Virus record (IMG/VR): IMGVR_UViG_3300044641_009505
Location: 1-35,658 of that record
Direction: 5' to 3' (one strand)
Source of the DNA: a virus
DNA length: 35,658 bases
A program made the position numbers and the translations under genes. Each line of letters begins with the position of its first letter. Position 1 is the first letter of the stretch. Shown here piece after piece: positions 8,038 through 14,853 of this stretch. The notes below the pieces were generated by a model that saw only the letters and a program-made list of their open reading frames with translations, did no database searches and was not told the DNA's origin.

Positions 8038-8271
8038 TTACTCCGGGGTGACAGTTGTCGGGTAGAGTAGCGGCAGCACGACCTGCAATGCCAACACGCG
8101 ACCAGGCCACTCCTGACGGGCCCATGCAAGCGCCTCGTTGGCGTCAGTGATCGAGAAGAACATGAGCGGCCCGTCCTCGTCGGAGACGATCTCTCGCGAG
8201 CGCTGATCGACCATCGCCAGCATGTGCTGTGCTGGCTTCATGCGATGGGACGGCGAGACGGTGAAGCTCAC
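8038..8271 (-). CDS. Small hypothetical protein
   Basis: 77 residues from GTG at 8271, which overlaps the stop of the nuclease gene as GTGA. The middle has alternating acidic and aromatic residues (DEDGPLMFFSITDANEALAWARQEW), suggesting a small alpha/beta fold. No family is recognised. The stop lies in the ribosome-binding region of the next gene, so the two are probably translated together. Confidence 0.65.
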   Translation of the reverse strand: MSFTVSPSHRMKPAQHMLAMVDQRSREIVSDEDGPLMFFSITDANEALAWARQEWPGRVLALQVVLPLLYPTTVTPE

Positions 8272-8723
8272 GGTGCGCCCCGCTCGAGTGCTTCCGAGAC
8301 GGTCTCTCCGCGGAACTTCCCCTCGCACAGCTTGATCGCGATGTCCGCCGTCTCCCACGCGCGCCGGAGCAGGGCCGCGCGCCCCATCCCCGCCGCCCGC
8401 ATCAGCGACAGGAACACGTCGAAGTCGCCGCAGCCGGCCGGAACCTGTCCCGCGTTCTGATCGATCAGGAATGCCGCCTGTCCGCGCGTGAGGCGATCGC
8501 CGGGCCCCTTGATCTCGAACCAGAGCACCAGCCCCTTCTGGCGGTGCGCGTAGTAGCGATCCGCAAAGTCGCGCACGGAGCTGCGCTTCGGCGCCTCGAG
8601 GTTCCGCACCGACCAGCCCATCTGCCGCGCCAGGCTATCGCACTGTGCCCCGATCTTGACGTCCGCCACCAGACGCGCTGCCTGCTGCGGCCCTCTGGAC
8701 CGTACCCTCTTCGGCGCGCTCAT
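8268..8723 (-). CDS. VRR-NUC-type nuclease
   Basis: The product has 151 residues. A PD-(D/E)XK core of the VRR-NUC kind is visible: an Asp in RDFADRY (residues 51-57), then beta-strand LVLWFEIKG with Glu70 and Lys72, then DRLTRGQAAF with Gln82. VRR-NUC enzymes are structure-specific nucleases; in phages they commonly sit beside replication genes and are thought to process branched DNA. The gene directly follows the initiator-like gene with a 4-nt overlap, which supports a role in replication or recombination. Exact substrate unknown. Confidence 0.82.
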   Translation of the reverse strand: MSAPKRVRSRGPQQAARLVADVKIGAQCDSLARQMGWSVRNLEAPKRSSVRDFADRYYAHRQKGLVLWFEIKGPGDRLTRGQAAFLIDQNAGQVPAGCGDFDVFLSLMRAAGMGRAALLRRAWETADIAIKLCEGKFRGETVSEALERGAP

Positions 8724-9988
8724 GCGGGGACCCTCACGGCCGTCTCCTGAGAGTCCTCGACAGACGCATCGACGAGCGCGCGGATGGAGCGCCGAGGGAT
8801 CACGCGCAGACAGGGGATCGAGACGGTCCTGAGGTGGCGTGTCATGATCGCCCAGAAATCACCCGACGGATCTGCGTTCCACTCCGACAGACCTGTGCAC
8901 AGTGCGATCGCGATCATCGCCCAGCGCTGGTCTTCGTTCGCCAACGACATCTCGATCGAGCGAGCCGCAGGGCCAACCTGCACGACAGCCTTACCGCACG
9001 CGTGAGCCACCTCGTCAAGGCAATCGGGGTGTCGGAGCGACTGCAGTGCGGCCCGCAGCTGCACCCGCTTGCTCTCGGAGACGCGCTCCGCGGCGTGCAG
9101 CAGCTCGCCGAGCACGTCCGCCGTTCGGCCCTCTTCCGCCGTGAGCGGCCCGTCGAGAATGCTCGGCGAGAGCAGCCTCGCGAGGCGCACGGCGGTCGCG
9201 GTCGACGTCGGCGCACTGCTGCCGCGGACGCGCTCGAGGGCTTTGGCGAACAGGAACCGTCCGGCGCTCCAATCTTCGGGGACACCCGACTCGGCCGAAG
9301 GCGCCGGCGGGGGCGCCTCTGGCGAGCCCGCCGCCGGCGCCGCCGCGGACGGCTCTTGCACTGCTGATAATTCGAGACTGTCAGTACTTCCCCCCTCCGC
9401 GAAGCGGGGGGGAAGTACTGCAGTCTCTCTTCTCTTCTCTTCTGGGACGCTACAAATCGCGGACAGTCCGCGTGACGTCACTGCGACGGTCGGCGTGACG
9501 TCCGCGTGATCTTCGGGGGGTGTCACGCGTGACGTCCGCGCGATTCGGGGAGGGTTCGGGGTTTCGGGTGGTGTCGCCGTGACGTCACGCGGACGGTCGG
9601 CGTGACGTCGCTTCTCACGCGCGACCCTCTGGCGCTCCCGATCCGCGGCCTTCTTGGTCGCGAGCGCGTCGTAGCGCTCCCAGCCGACGACGATCCCGTC
9701 GTCCGTGAACAGCTCCCGGAAGGCCTGGGCGAACGTCCCTTCGTCTCCGCGCCAGCCTGCCCAGAGCTCGATCTCCTCATCGTCCACGTCGCGCACGTCC
9801 CCATCCGGGCGCGCCGTCAGCATCGCGCCCCACACCGCCGAGAGGCACCCGACGACGGCGCGCTTCAGCAGCCAGCTGGGGACCGAGCCTGGCGCGCCCT
9901 CGGCCAGGCGATCCGCCAGCGCACGCACCACGCGTGAGCTCTCGAGCCCGACGTCGATCTGCACATATGCTTCCCGCTTCGCCGGCAT
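8720..9988 (-). CDS. Replication initiator / helicase-loader-like protein carrying an internal origin candidate
   Basis: The product has 422 residues. Residues about 8-115 form a compact domain (YVQIDVGLESSRVVRALADR, then ELWAGWRGDEGTFAQAF) like the N-terminal DNA-binding part of phage replication proteins with a winged-helix fold. Residues about 115-240 are a low-complexity linker of Arg, Thr, Pro and Ala. The C-terminal part is helical. No Walker motif was found, so it is unlikely to be a helicase itself; an initiator or loader is more likely. The linker DNA contains five iterons and a 21-bp-stem palindrome, the same arrangement as lambda O, where the origin lies inside the initiator gene. 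Function is inferred from layout. Confidence 0.65.
   Translation of the reverse strand: MPAKREAYVQIDVGLESSRVVRALADRLAEGAPGSVPSWLLKRAVVGCLSAVWGAMLTARPDGDVRDVDDEEIELWAGWRGDEGTFAQAFRELFTDDGIVVGWERYDALATKKAADRERQRVAREKRRHADRPRDVTATPPETPNPPRIARTSRVTPPEDHADVTPTVAVTSRGLSAICSVPEEKRRETAVLPPRFAEGGSTDSLELSAVQEPSAAAPAAGSPEAPPPAPSAESGVPEDWSAGRFLFAKALERVRGSSAPTSTATAVRLARLLSPSILDGPLTAEEGRTADVLGELLHAAERVSESKRVQLRAALQSLRHPDCLDEVAHACGKAVVQVGPAARSIEMSLANEDQRWAMIAIALCTGLSEWNADPSGDFWAIMTRHLRTVSIPCLRVIPRRSIRALVDASVEDSQETAVRVPA
9374..9427. repeat. Large palindrome (21-bp stem) beside the iterons
   Basis: Left arm 9374-9380 plus 9382-9395 pairs with 9407-9427. The inner arms are CAGTACTTCCCCCC and GGGGGGAAGTACTG, and the outer arms GAGACTG and CAGTCTC, with a single T bulge at 9381. 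The loop contains CCGC-GAA-GCGG. A pyrimidine-rich tract made of TCTTC repeats follows to about 9442. It lies within the replication gene's linker and next to the iteron array. Confidence 0.9.
9471..9609. repeat. Iteron array, candidate origin of replication
   Basis: CGTGACGTC occurs five times in the same orientation, starting at 9471, 9494, 9528, 9578 and 9601. The first two and last two copies form a duplicated 32-bp block (9471-9502 and 9578-9609, 29 of 32 identical). Two copies extend to the perfect palindrome GTGACGTCAC. Iterons inside an initiator gene next to a palindrome are known from lambda-type origins. Use as an origin is inferred. Confidence 0.7.
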
Positions 9989-9990
9989 TC

Positions 9991-10332
9991 CTACTCTCCC
10001 GCGGCCGCTGCGCGGCCGTCGAACGGTGTGGGGGTGTCCTTCAAGGGCAGACCGGTCTGCGTGTCGCGGGCCCGGAGATCCCGCGCGGCGTCGGCGTGCG
10101 AGACCGCCCGCTTCGCGCGGCCGCGGTCCGACACGGCGACGAAGACCTCGCCGTTCTCCATGGTCTCCGCGTCCAGCACGCCGTCAGCGATCATCGCATC
10201 GATCGCTGAGCGCACGTTCCCGCGGACGACGTGCGACCCACCGGAGACGCGCTCGAGCAGCGTCGACACCGGGATCCCCTGGTCGCCGAGGATCTCAAGC
10301 ACGTACGCCCACGTCGGCCGGAGCTTGGTCAC
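9991..10332 (-). CDS. Small winged-helix-like protein
   Basis: 113 residues from GTG at 10332, preceded by GGAGG five bases upstream and overlapping the previous stop as GTGA. Residues about 8-70 have a winged-helix pattern: WAYVLEILGDQGIPVSTLLERV, then HVVRGNVRSAIDAMIADGVL, then a short strand pair (GEVFVAV). The C-terminal third is charged and likely disordered. It precedes the replication initiator by 2 nt, so it may regulate or assist replication. No specific family identified. Confidence 0.72.
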   Translation of the reverse strand: MTKLRPTWAYVLEILGDQGIPVSTLLERVSGGSHVVRGNVRSAIDAMIADGVLDAETMENGEVFVAVSDRGRAKRAVSHADAARDLRARDTQTGLPLKDTPTPFDGRAAAAGE

Positions 10333-10484
10333 GAGGCCCTCCGGGCCCACTGCTGCAGGCGACGCTCGGCCCGCCGGCGCGCGCGCGCGACGCGCCGCAC
10401 ACCGGACGACGGCCAGTACCACCAGATCGCCCCCACTGTCGGGGCGACCAGGGCACAACAGACCAGGACAAGTAGCGTCAGCAT
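10329..10484 (-). CDS. Small single-pass membrane protein
   Basis: 51 residues from ATG at 10484, overlapping the upstream stop by 7 nt. Residues 2-27 form one hydrophobic helix (LTLLVLVCCALVAPTVGAIW), followed by a strongly basic tail with many Arg, so the C-terminus is probably cytoplasmic. There is no good ribosome-binding site; translation likely depends on the upstream gene. Function unknown. Confidence 0.6.
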   Translation of the reverse strand: MLTLLVLVCCALVAPTVGAIWWYWPSSGVRRVARARRRAERRLQQWARRAS

Positions 10485-11365
10485 TGAGGGTGAGGCGCTT
10501 GAGGAGCAGGGGACGAGAGACGCGACAGGGTCTCCCGAGCGGTCCGACGACGGCTGGTCCGGCACGGTGCGCAGATGCGCGCCCGTCCGGCCATCGGCGT
10601 CGGGCACAGCAGGCACGTGCGCACGGGAAGCGGTGGTAACTCCGATGGTTTTCTATTCGGATTTCTATCCTGGGGAGCATTCCGGTGACGCCTGGAGGCC
10701 GTGCTGGGAGGCACGTGCGCCAAGCACAGCACGGGAGGGCGGCCGCGACCTCCCCACGCGATGGGCTCCGAGCAGACCCGACAGACCGGCGTCGGCCGCT
10801 CCGGGTGCTGCTCGTAGTACTTCGCCCGCGCGTAGGCGCGCTTCTTCTCGGCGTGCCGGGCCCGATACTCCCGGTGATAGGCGGCGACCCGATCCGCGTG
10901 CTTCAGCGCGTCCGCCTTCTTCTGAGCCGCGACCCGCTCCGGACGCGCTTGGCGCCACAGGCGCTTCCGCTCAAGCACCTCGCGGTGCGCCTCCGGGTTC
11001 TGCTCGAGCGCGGCCTTGCGGCGCAGCCACTCCTTCTTGAGACGAGACGGATGCCGCTGCTTGTAGCGATCGCCGGCGGCGAGTCGCTCGATCTTCGCGC
11101 ACGCCCCGCACCGCAGCGCCTTGCCCACCGTGCCGACCACCGGCTCCGTACGGCAATCGATGCAGATCCCGCGCCGCTTCCGGTCGCACTGCGGGCAGAA
11201 CGGCACCGTCGCGCCATCGACGAACCGGCTCTCCAACGGCGCACGGCACGGCTTCCCACGGGCGAGCAGTCGCGGGCATAGGGTCTTGTGCATCGCCTGC
11301 GCCGCCCAGGCCGCGTCGCGCTGCTTGCGCGCGTACTCGCGCTGATAGGTCCGCGCGTCGGTCAT
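10478..11365 (-). CDS. Multi-CxxC zinc-finger-like protein
   Basis: The product has 295 residues. Many Cys pairs are spread along the chain: CPQC and CIDC near residues 57-71, CGAC near 86, CRVC near 196, then CLLC and CAPC close to the C-terminus. This suggests three or more zinc-binding sites. Between them (about residues 95-190) lies a long, highly charged helical stretch with repeated Arg/Lys/Ala and Tyr (RAYARAKYYEQHPER), a composition seen in phage zinc-finger and HNH-linked proteins. No HNH catalytic motif is visible. It likely binds nucleic acid. Function unknown. Confidence 0.7.
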   Translation of the reverse strand: MTDARTYQREYARKQRDAAWAAQAMHKTLCPRLLARGKPCRAPLESRFVDGATVPFCPQCDRKRRGICIDCRTEPVVGTVGKALRCGACAKIERLAAGDRYKQRHPSRLKKEWLRRKAALEQNPEAHREVLERKRLWRQARPERVAAQKKADALKHADRVAAYHREYRARHAEKKRAYARAKYYEQHPERPTPVCRVCSEPIAWGGRGRPPVLCLAHVPPSTASRRHRNAPQDRNPNRKPSELPPLPVRTCLLCPTPMAGRARICAPCRTSRRRTARETLSRLSSPAPQAPHPQC

Positions 11366-11595
11366 CGAGCGGCTCCCCGCTTCGAGAACCGGTTTGGCTC
11401 AGTGCAGGTGCCGAAATGCGAGACGCCCAATCCTTCCGATTGCGCGTCCGGCGGGTACGACCCGTCCACCTCGCAGCTCACGGGGACCTTTCGGCCGTTC
11501 TCGCTCGTGATGAAGTACATCGGCTCCCGACACGCGCGACACTCCGTGGCGCGTGCGTCGGCCGGGATCGCGTACCACACGTAGAGGGCGGTCAT
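11362..11595 (-). CDS. Small phage zinc-ribbon protein
   Basis: 77 residues from ATG at 11595 (ATGA overlap with the gene before it). One zinc site is evident: CRAC near residue 24, then an aromatic strand MYFITSENGRKVPV, then a distal HFGTC. This C-x2-C ... G-K-x-x-P ... HF-x-T-C arrangement is common in short phage proteins of unknown role encoded among early genes. It probably binds nucleic acid or protein. Confidence 0.72.
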   Translation of the reverse strand: MTALYVWYAIPADARATECRACREPMYFITSENGRKVPVSCEVDGSYPPDAQSEGLGVSHFGTCTEPNRFSKRGAAR

Positions 11596-11819
11596 GGCAT
11601 CACCACCTGCACACGCACCGCGCGATAGCCCTGACGGTACCAATGCGACCACTTCCCATAGCTCGGACGTTTCTCCAAGTCCCACACTTTGAGCCATGCG
11701 CGAATCGCGTCTGCTCGAGTGAAGTGCGTAGAACCACACATCACCATTTGCCCAGGCTTCGCGCGACGCCACCACGCCGGGCGCACGATTGCCCATGACA
11801 GTTGCAGCGTCTGGCTCAT
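11592..11819 (-). CDS. Small hypothetical protein, Trp-rich
   Basis: 75 residues from ATG at 11819, which overlaps the previous stop as ATGA. It is basic and unusually rich in Trp and Tyr (eight Trp in 75). Segment FTRADAIRAWLKVWDLEKR looks like an amphipathic helix. No known family. The tight overlaps on both sides argue that it is real. Confidence 0.6.
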   Translation of the reverse strand: MSQTLQLSWAIVRPAWWRRAKPGQMVMCGSTHFTRADAIRAWLKVWDLEKRPSYGKWSHWYRQGYRAVRVQVVMP

Positions 11820-12343
11820 GATCTGCTCCCGAGCAGGCGCGGCCCCATGTCGGGAGAGGCGAGCACGGCTTGAATCATGCGCACCCTCCGACCGTTCTCG
11901 TCGGGGACCAGCACATGCGCGAAGAACGCCTCGCCCAGCGTTTGCAGGTTGATCGCCGCCGCAGAGAGCGCGGCATCCACCCACAGCAACAGGTTCCGCC
12001 ACGCGACACGTTCGGCGTGGTCGAGCTTCGCCGTCACATAGCCGTTCACGTCGTGGATGTACGTTCCGTTGGCCCACTTCTTCGGCTGGCCGTAGAGCGC
12101 GTCGTAGACCAGCCGGATGTCGCATTCCAGGCGCACCGGCACGATCGTCTTGTCGGTCGCGCTGGCCGGAGCCGCAAACTCGACGACGATCCGCCGGTCC
12201 GCCAACAGCTCCGACACGGAGACGGCCGACGCACCGTAGCGCCGGAGGATGCGATCCAGCTCCCCCTTCGAGGTGCTCGGGCTGGTGGTTGTTGTGGACG
12301 CCTTCACGAACGACGCGCGTCCCGTCTTCTTGGCGGCGCTCAT
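11816..12343 (-). CDS. Conserved phage protein of unknown function (RRYGA family)
   Basis: The product has 175 residues. After a Ser/Thr-rich start of about 27 residues, the pattern ELDRILRRYGASAVSVSEL, then strand VVEFAAP, and later HAERVAWRNLLLWVDAAL and FFAHVLVPDENGRRV, matches a family I recall from many siphoviruses of high-GC hosts. It has no established function; members lie among early or replication genes. The ATG overlaps the upstream stop by 4 nt. Confidence 0.75.
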   Translation of the reverse strand: MSAAKKTGRASFVKASTTTTSPSTSKGELDRILRRYGASAVSVSELLADRRIVVEFAAPASATDKTIVPVRLECDIRLVYDALYGQPKKWANGTYIHDVNGYVTAKLDHAERVAWRNLLLWVDAALSAAAINLQTLGEAFFAHVLVPDENGRRVRMIQAVLASPDMGPRLLGSRS

Positions 12344-12966
12344 TGTGCCGCTTCCTTGGATACAACGACCTTCACCCGGAACACGGTCGGAAAGCCGGTA
12401 AGGACCACGTCGTAGGTGACGTCGTGTCTGTTTCGGCCGAACTCAAACACGCAGCCGTCGGCTGCCGCGAGGACGAGCTTACCTGAGGATTCCCACGCGT
12501 GTGCGCTCCACAAGACCATGTACGCGCCCTTCCTCTCCGCGAGCCACGCGACGGCGGAAGGGGACGGGGACGCGGACCCAACCCTTAGGGTGTAAGGGTA
12601 CAAGACATCCCGCCTCTTCATCATGCCGGGCGGGAGGCTCGGATCGACCTCGATGGGGATACGGGGCGCGCCAGTTGCCTCGTCCAGATCGACCGGTGCC
12701 TTCAACGACAGGCACCGATTGACCAGGACGTGGGTCCACTTCGTGTCGAGGGAATCTGCCCACTCGATGTCCTTCAGCAGCTTAGCGATCGCTTTCAGTA
12801 CACGACCAACGTGATGGCGAGCGTGCACCGCTCGCACCGCGATCGCGTAGTCTGTCCCCTTGAGGCCCTCAATGTCCTGACGGACTTCCGGACGCGATGC
12901 ATCGAGGAGCGCGTCCGCGAGGTTCTGGACCTTTTGATAGAGGTAGCCGTAGCTGCCGCCGCTCAT
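12340..12966 (-). CDS. Hypothetical protein with an MSGGSYGYLY start
   Basis: 208 residues from ATG at 12966, with GGAGA seven bases before it. The first 75 residues begin MSGGSYGYLYQKVQNLA and are helical, a signature I recall from uncharacterised phage proteins. The rest (about 90-208) is strand-rich and Val-rich with a different character, so the protein may be two domains. It follows the hidden membrane peptide gene with a 4-nt overlap. Confidence 0.7.
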   Translation of the reverse strand: MSGGSYGYLYQKVQNLADALLDASRPEVRQDIEGLKGTDYAIAVRAVHARHHVGRVLKAIAKLLKDIEWADSLDTKWTHVLVNRCLSLKAPVDLDEATGAPRIPIEVDPSLPPGMMKRRDVLYPYTLRVGSASPSPSAVAWLAERKGAYMVLWSAHAWESSGKLVLAAADGCVFEFGRNRHDVTYDVVLTGFPTVFRVKVVVSKEAAQ

Positions 12967-13061
12967 CGCATCTTCTCCCATACCCACCGGGCGATCGCCT
13001 TGCACGTCTCGTAGCAGACCACCAGCGCGCCGATGGCGATCAGGGAATCCAATCGGGTCAT
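12963..13061 (-). CDS. Hidden 32-residue membrane peptide
   Basis: An ATG at 13061-13059 opens 32 codons and stops with TGA at 12965-12963. Its start overlaps the upstream stop and its stop overlaps the next start, both as ATGA. Residues 7-16 are hydrophobic (LIAIGALVVC), followed by a basic amphipathic tail with two Trp. It fills exactly the space between two genes that would otherwise be separated by 91 nt. Small phage membrane peptides can act on host membrane proteins; the role here is unknown. Confidence 0.65.
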   Translation of the reverse strand: MTRLDSLIAIGALVVCYETCKAIARWVWEKMR

Positions 13062-13384
13062 CGGACCACCACCGAGAAGTGGGCGCACACGCGCCCGGTG
13101 ACGTCGCACAGGCGGGTGGACTCGACCACCCAACCGCGCTGACGGAGTTCGATCGCGCGCTTCCGCGCCGTCGTCGTGCCCAGGTGCGACAGCTCCGGCA
13201 GGCGCTCGAGGCCCGCGCCGGAGATCGGCCCGTGCTTCCGGATCGCCTGCAGGACGGCACCGCGCGCGCCCTCGACGTGCGGGGCAATCGCGCGCGCGCC
13301 GCTCTCCGCGCCCACGGTAGCGCGCCGGCGCGTCCGACGTGCCGGCGGGGGCGGGGCAAACGCGTCGAGTTGGTCAGTCAGCAT
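13058..13384 (-). CDS. Winged-helix-like phage protein
   Basis: 108 residues. The first 35 residues are Pro/Arg/Ala rich. Residues about 38-105 have the winged-helix order: ARGAVLQAIRKHGPISGAGL, then LGTTTARKRAIELRQRGWV as recognition helix, then two strands with the turn TRLCDVTGRVCAHF. It is one of several small proteins of this type in a row, so it may be a DNA-binding regulator of the early operon. The ATG overlaps the upstream gene by 11 nt. Confidence 0.72.
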   Translation of the reverse strand: MLTDQLDAFAPPPPARRTRRRATVGAESGARAIAPHVEGARGAVLQAIRKHGPISGAGLERLPELSHLGTTTARKRAIELRQRGWVVESTRLCDVTGRVCAHFSVVVR

Positions 13385-13673
13385 TGGTCATGTCTCCGAC
13401 AGGAGTGATCGCCCGCCGACGGTAGAGCGCCGTGCGCCCGCGTCGGTCCTTCTCGATCAGCCAGTGATACCGGTTGAGGCCACACGCGCGCACCGACTGC
13501 TCCTTGAACACCGCCTCGGGGAACGCCCGACCGAGCGCGGCCATGACCTCCTCGGCCGTCATCCACGCGTCGTCCTGCAGGACCGCCAGCACCGCATCCT
13601 TGATCGGCGGGTAGCGACGCGGCGCGAGGAGCGCGCGCAGCCGCGGCACGCTATGGTGCGGGAGGACGATCAT
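13374..13673 (-). CDS. Winged-helix-like small protein
   Basis: 99 residues from ATG at 13673, overlapping the upstream stop as ATGA. Residues about 22-85 follow a winged-helix plan: YPPIKDAVLAVLQDDAWMTA, EEVMAALGRAFPE, then a recognition helix FKEQSVRACGLNRY and a wing ending in TALYRRR. Neighbouring genes are of similar type. Specific target unknown. Confidence 0.7.
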   Translation of the reverse strand: MIVLPHHSVPRLRALLAPRRYPPIKDAVLAVLQDDAWMTAEEVMAALGRAFPEAVFKEQSVRACGLNRYHWLIEKDRRGRTALYRRRAITPVGDMTNAD

Positions 13674-13924
13674 GCGGCCACCTGCTGACGTGCCGGGTCG
13701 TTGGAGCGGAGCCGGTAGTGCGGCAACCCGTGGCGCCAGAGGACCTCGAGGCGCACCGGGTGCGCCACGGGATCGCGGCTCGGCGACGGGCGGCACAGAT
13801 CCGAGACGGCCGCGCGCGCGTCCTTGATCGTCACCCCGGCGCGGCGCGCGATCGCCACGACCGGCAGGTACTCCTCCGTCCGTGCCAGACACGCGACGAC
13901 GGACCGACCGCTGGCGCTACCCAT
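13670..13924 (-). CDS. Small HTH-like protein
   Basis: 84 residues from ATG at 13924, overlapping the previous gene by 8 nt. Residues about 8-40 carry a helix-turn-helix pattern (VVACLARTEEYLPVVAIARR, then GVTIKDARAAVSDL), followed by a strand pair with VRLEVLWRHGLPHYRL. It is the first of three adjacent genes with this plan. Function unknown. Confidence 0.66.
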   Translation of the reverse strand: MGSASGRSVVACLARTEEYLPVVAIARRAGVTIKDARAAVSDLCRPSPSRDPVAHPVRLEVLWRHGLPHYRLRSNDPARQQVAA

Positions 13925-14237
13925 GGCGCCGCCGACGCCACGACTCGCGCACACCCTCGGCGCGCGCCTTCGAGATGGCGGCCTTCCGCTCGTCGGGCAG
14001 GTTCGCCCACGCGCGACACGCCCGCTCCGAGGCGCGTGCGGATTCCCGCGCCCGCTCGTCGGCGGTCATCAGGTGCCACCGGTTGGCGTACGAGTTCGGC
14101 ATCCGGTCGAGCACACCGCGCAGCTTTTCGAGCGCGCGAATCAGATCGGGAGACGGCGCGCGCTGCTCCTCCATCGCCTGGGCGACCATCTGCAGCAGCT
14201 CACGGAGCTCCTTCATCGTCGGGTAGACGCGTGTCAT
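13917..14237 (-). CDS. Hypothetical helical protein
   Basis: 106 residues from ATG at 14237 (ATGA overlap). It is mostly helical and charged: MKELRELLQMVAQAMEEQ near the start, LIRALEKLRGVLDRM in the middle, and an Arg/Ala-rich C-terminal half. No family was recognised. Coding is supported by the overlaps at both ends. Confidence 0.65.
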   Translation of the reverse strand: MTRVYPTMKELRELLQMVAQAMEEQRAPSPDLIRALEKLRGVLDRMPNSYANRWHLMTADERARESARASERACRAWANLPDERKAAISKARAEGVRESWRRRRHG

Positions 14238-14560
14238 GACCACGCCCTCCGCGTGCCGAGCGCCAGGCGCAGCACCACGAGCAGTGCCATGCCGAAGGCC
14301 AGCGCGATCACCGTCGGCAGCTCGGGCACGAGCGTCTCCGGCGGTGCGCCCGGGGGCGGCACCGGTGGCACCAGCGTAATCGGCGGGAGCGGGTCGCGCG
14401 GCGTCGTGCCGAACAGCGCGACCCGAACGCACGTCGGCAGCTGAGCGCGCGCCTGCTCGACCAGGAGGGGCGACTCGTCGGACCGGCGCCAGGGCATCAG
14501 GCAGTCGACGTGCACCCACGGGCCGGAGCGGATCAGGTAGGTGGTGAGCAGCGGGTGCAT
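14234..14560 (-). CDS. Single-pass membrane protein with proline-rich linker
   Basis: 108 residues. I take ATG at 14560, because GGAGG lies eight bases upstream; a GTG one codon earlier is also possible. The first 50 residues are soluble-looking with two Cys. A Pro-rich stretch (about 56-80, including PPVPPPGAPP) leads into one membrane helix, TVIALAFGMALLVVLRLALG, and a short Arg tail. This fits a C-terminally anchored protein. It is paired with a lipoprotein gene, and the two may act together at the envelope (inference). Confidence 0.65.
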   Translation of the reverse strand: MHPLLTTYLIRSGPWVHVDCLMPWRRSDESPLLVEQARAQLPTCVRVALFGTTPRDPLPPITLVPPVPPPGAPPETLVPELPTVIALAFGMALLVVLRLALGTRRAWS

Positions 14561-14853
14561 CACGCATCCCTCCGGTCGTCACCCTCGAACGTCGGCGGCC
14601 CGCCGCCCTCCGACGCGATGATGCGGGAAGCACGCTCGCGCTCCTCCTCGATCCACGACTGCCGCAGCAGCGTGACCACCCCGCCGAGGATCAGCAGCAC
14701 GCCCACCGCCACCACCGTCCAGACCACCGACGAGAGCCACGGGTGCGCGGCGAAGAGCTCCTGCGCCCGTGCCTCGGCCGCGGGATCCCGACGGATCGCG
14801 CCGCAGCCGGCGAGGGCGAGCAGGCCGGGGAATACCAGCGTCCGGGCGGTCAT
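14560..14853 (-). CDS. Predicted lipoprotein with a second membrane helix
   Basis: 97 residues. A type II signal peptide is visible: hydrophobic LVFPGLLALAGC with lipobox LAGC, Cys17 being the acylation site. A second hydrophobic helix (about 43-63, VVWTVVAVGVLLILGGVV) and a charged tail follow. A lipoprotein that also crosses the membrane is unusual. Phage lipoproteins outside the lysis cassette are often superinfection-exclusion factors; this one sits in the early region, far from the endolysin, so that role is possible but unproven. An o-spanin is a weaker alternative. Confidence 0.65.
   Translation of the reverse strand: MTARTLVFPGLLALAGCGAIRRDPAAEARAQELFAAHPWLSSVVWTVVAVGVLLILGGVVTLLRQSWIEEERERASRIIASEGGGPPTFEGDDRRDA

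Noticed and set aside
9374-9427. Intrinsic terminator
   Set aside because: The hairpin lies inside a long open frame and is followed by purine/pyrimidine repeats, not a T tract, in either direction.
14234-14320. PEP-CTERM-like sorting signal at the end of the membrane protein
   Set aside because: PELPT followed by a membrane helix and Arg residues is suggestive, but the motif is weak and a simple tail anchor explains it.
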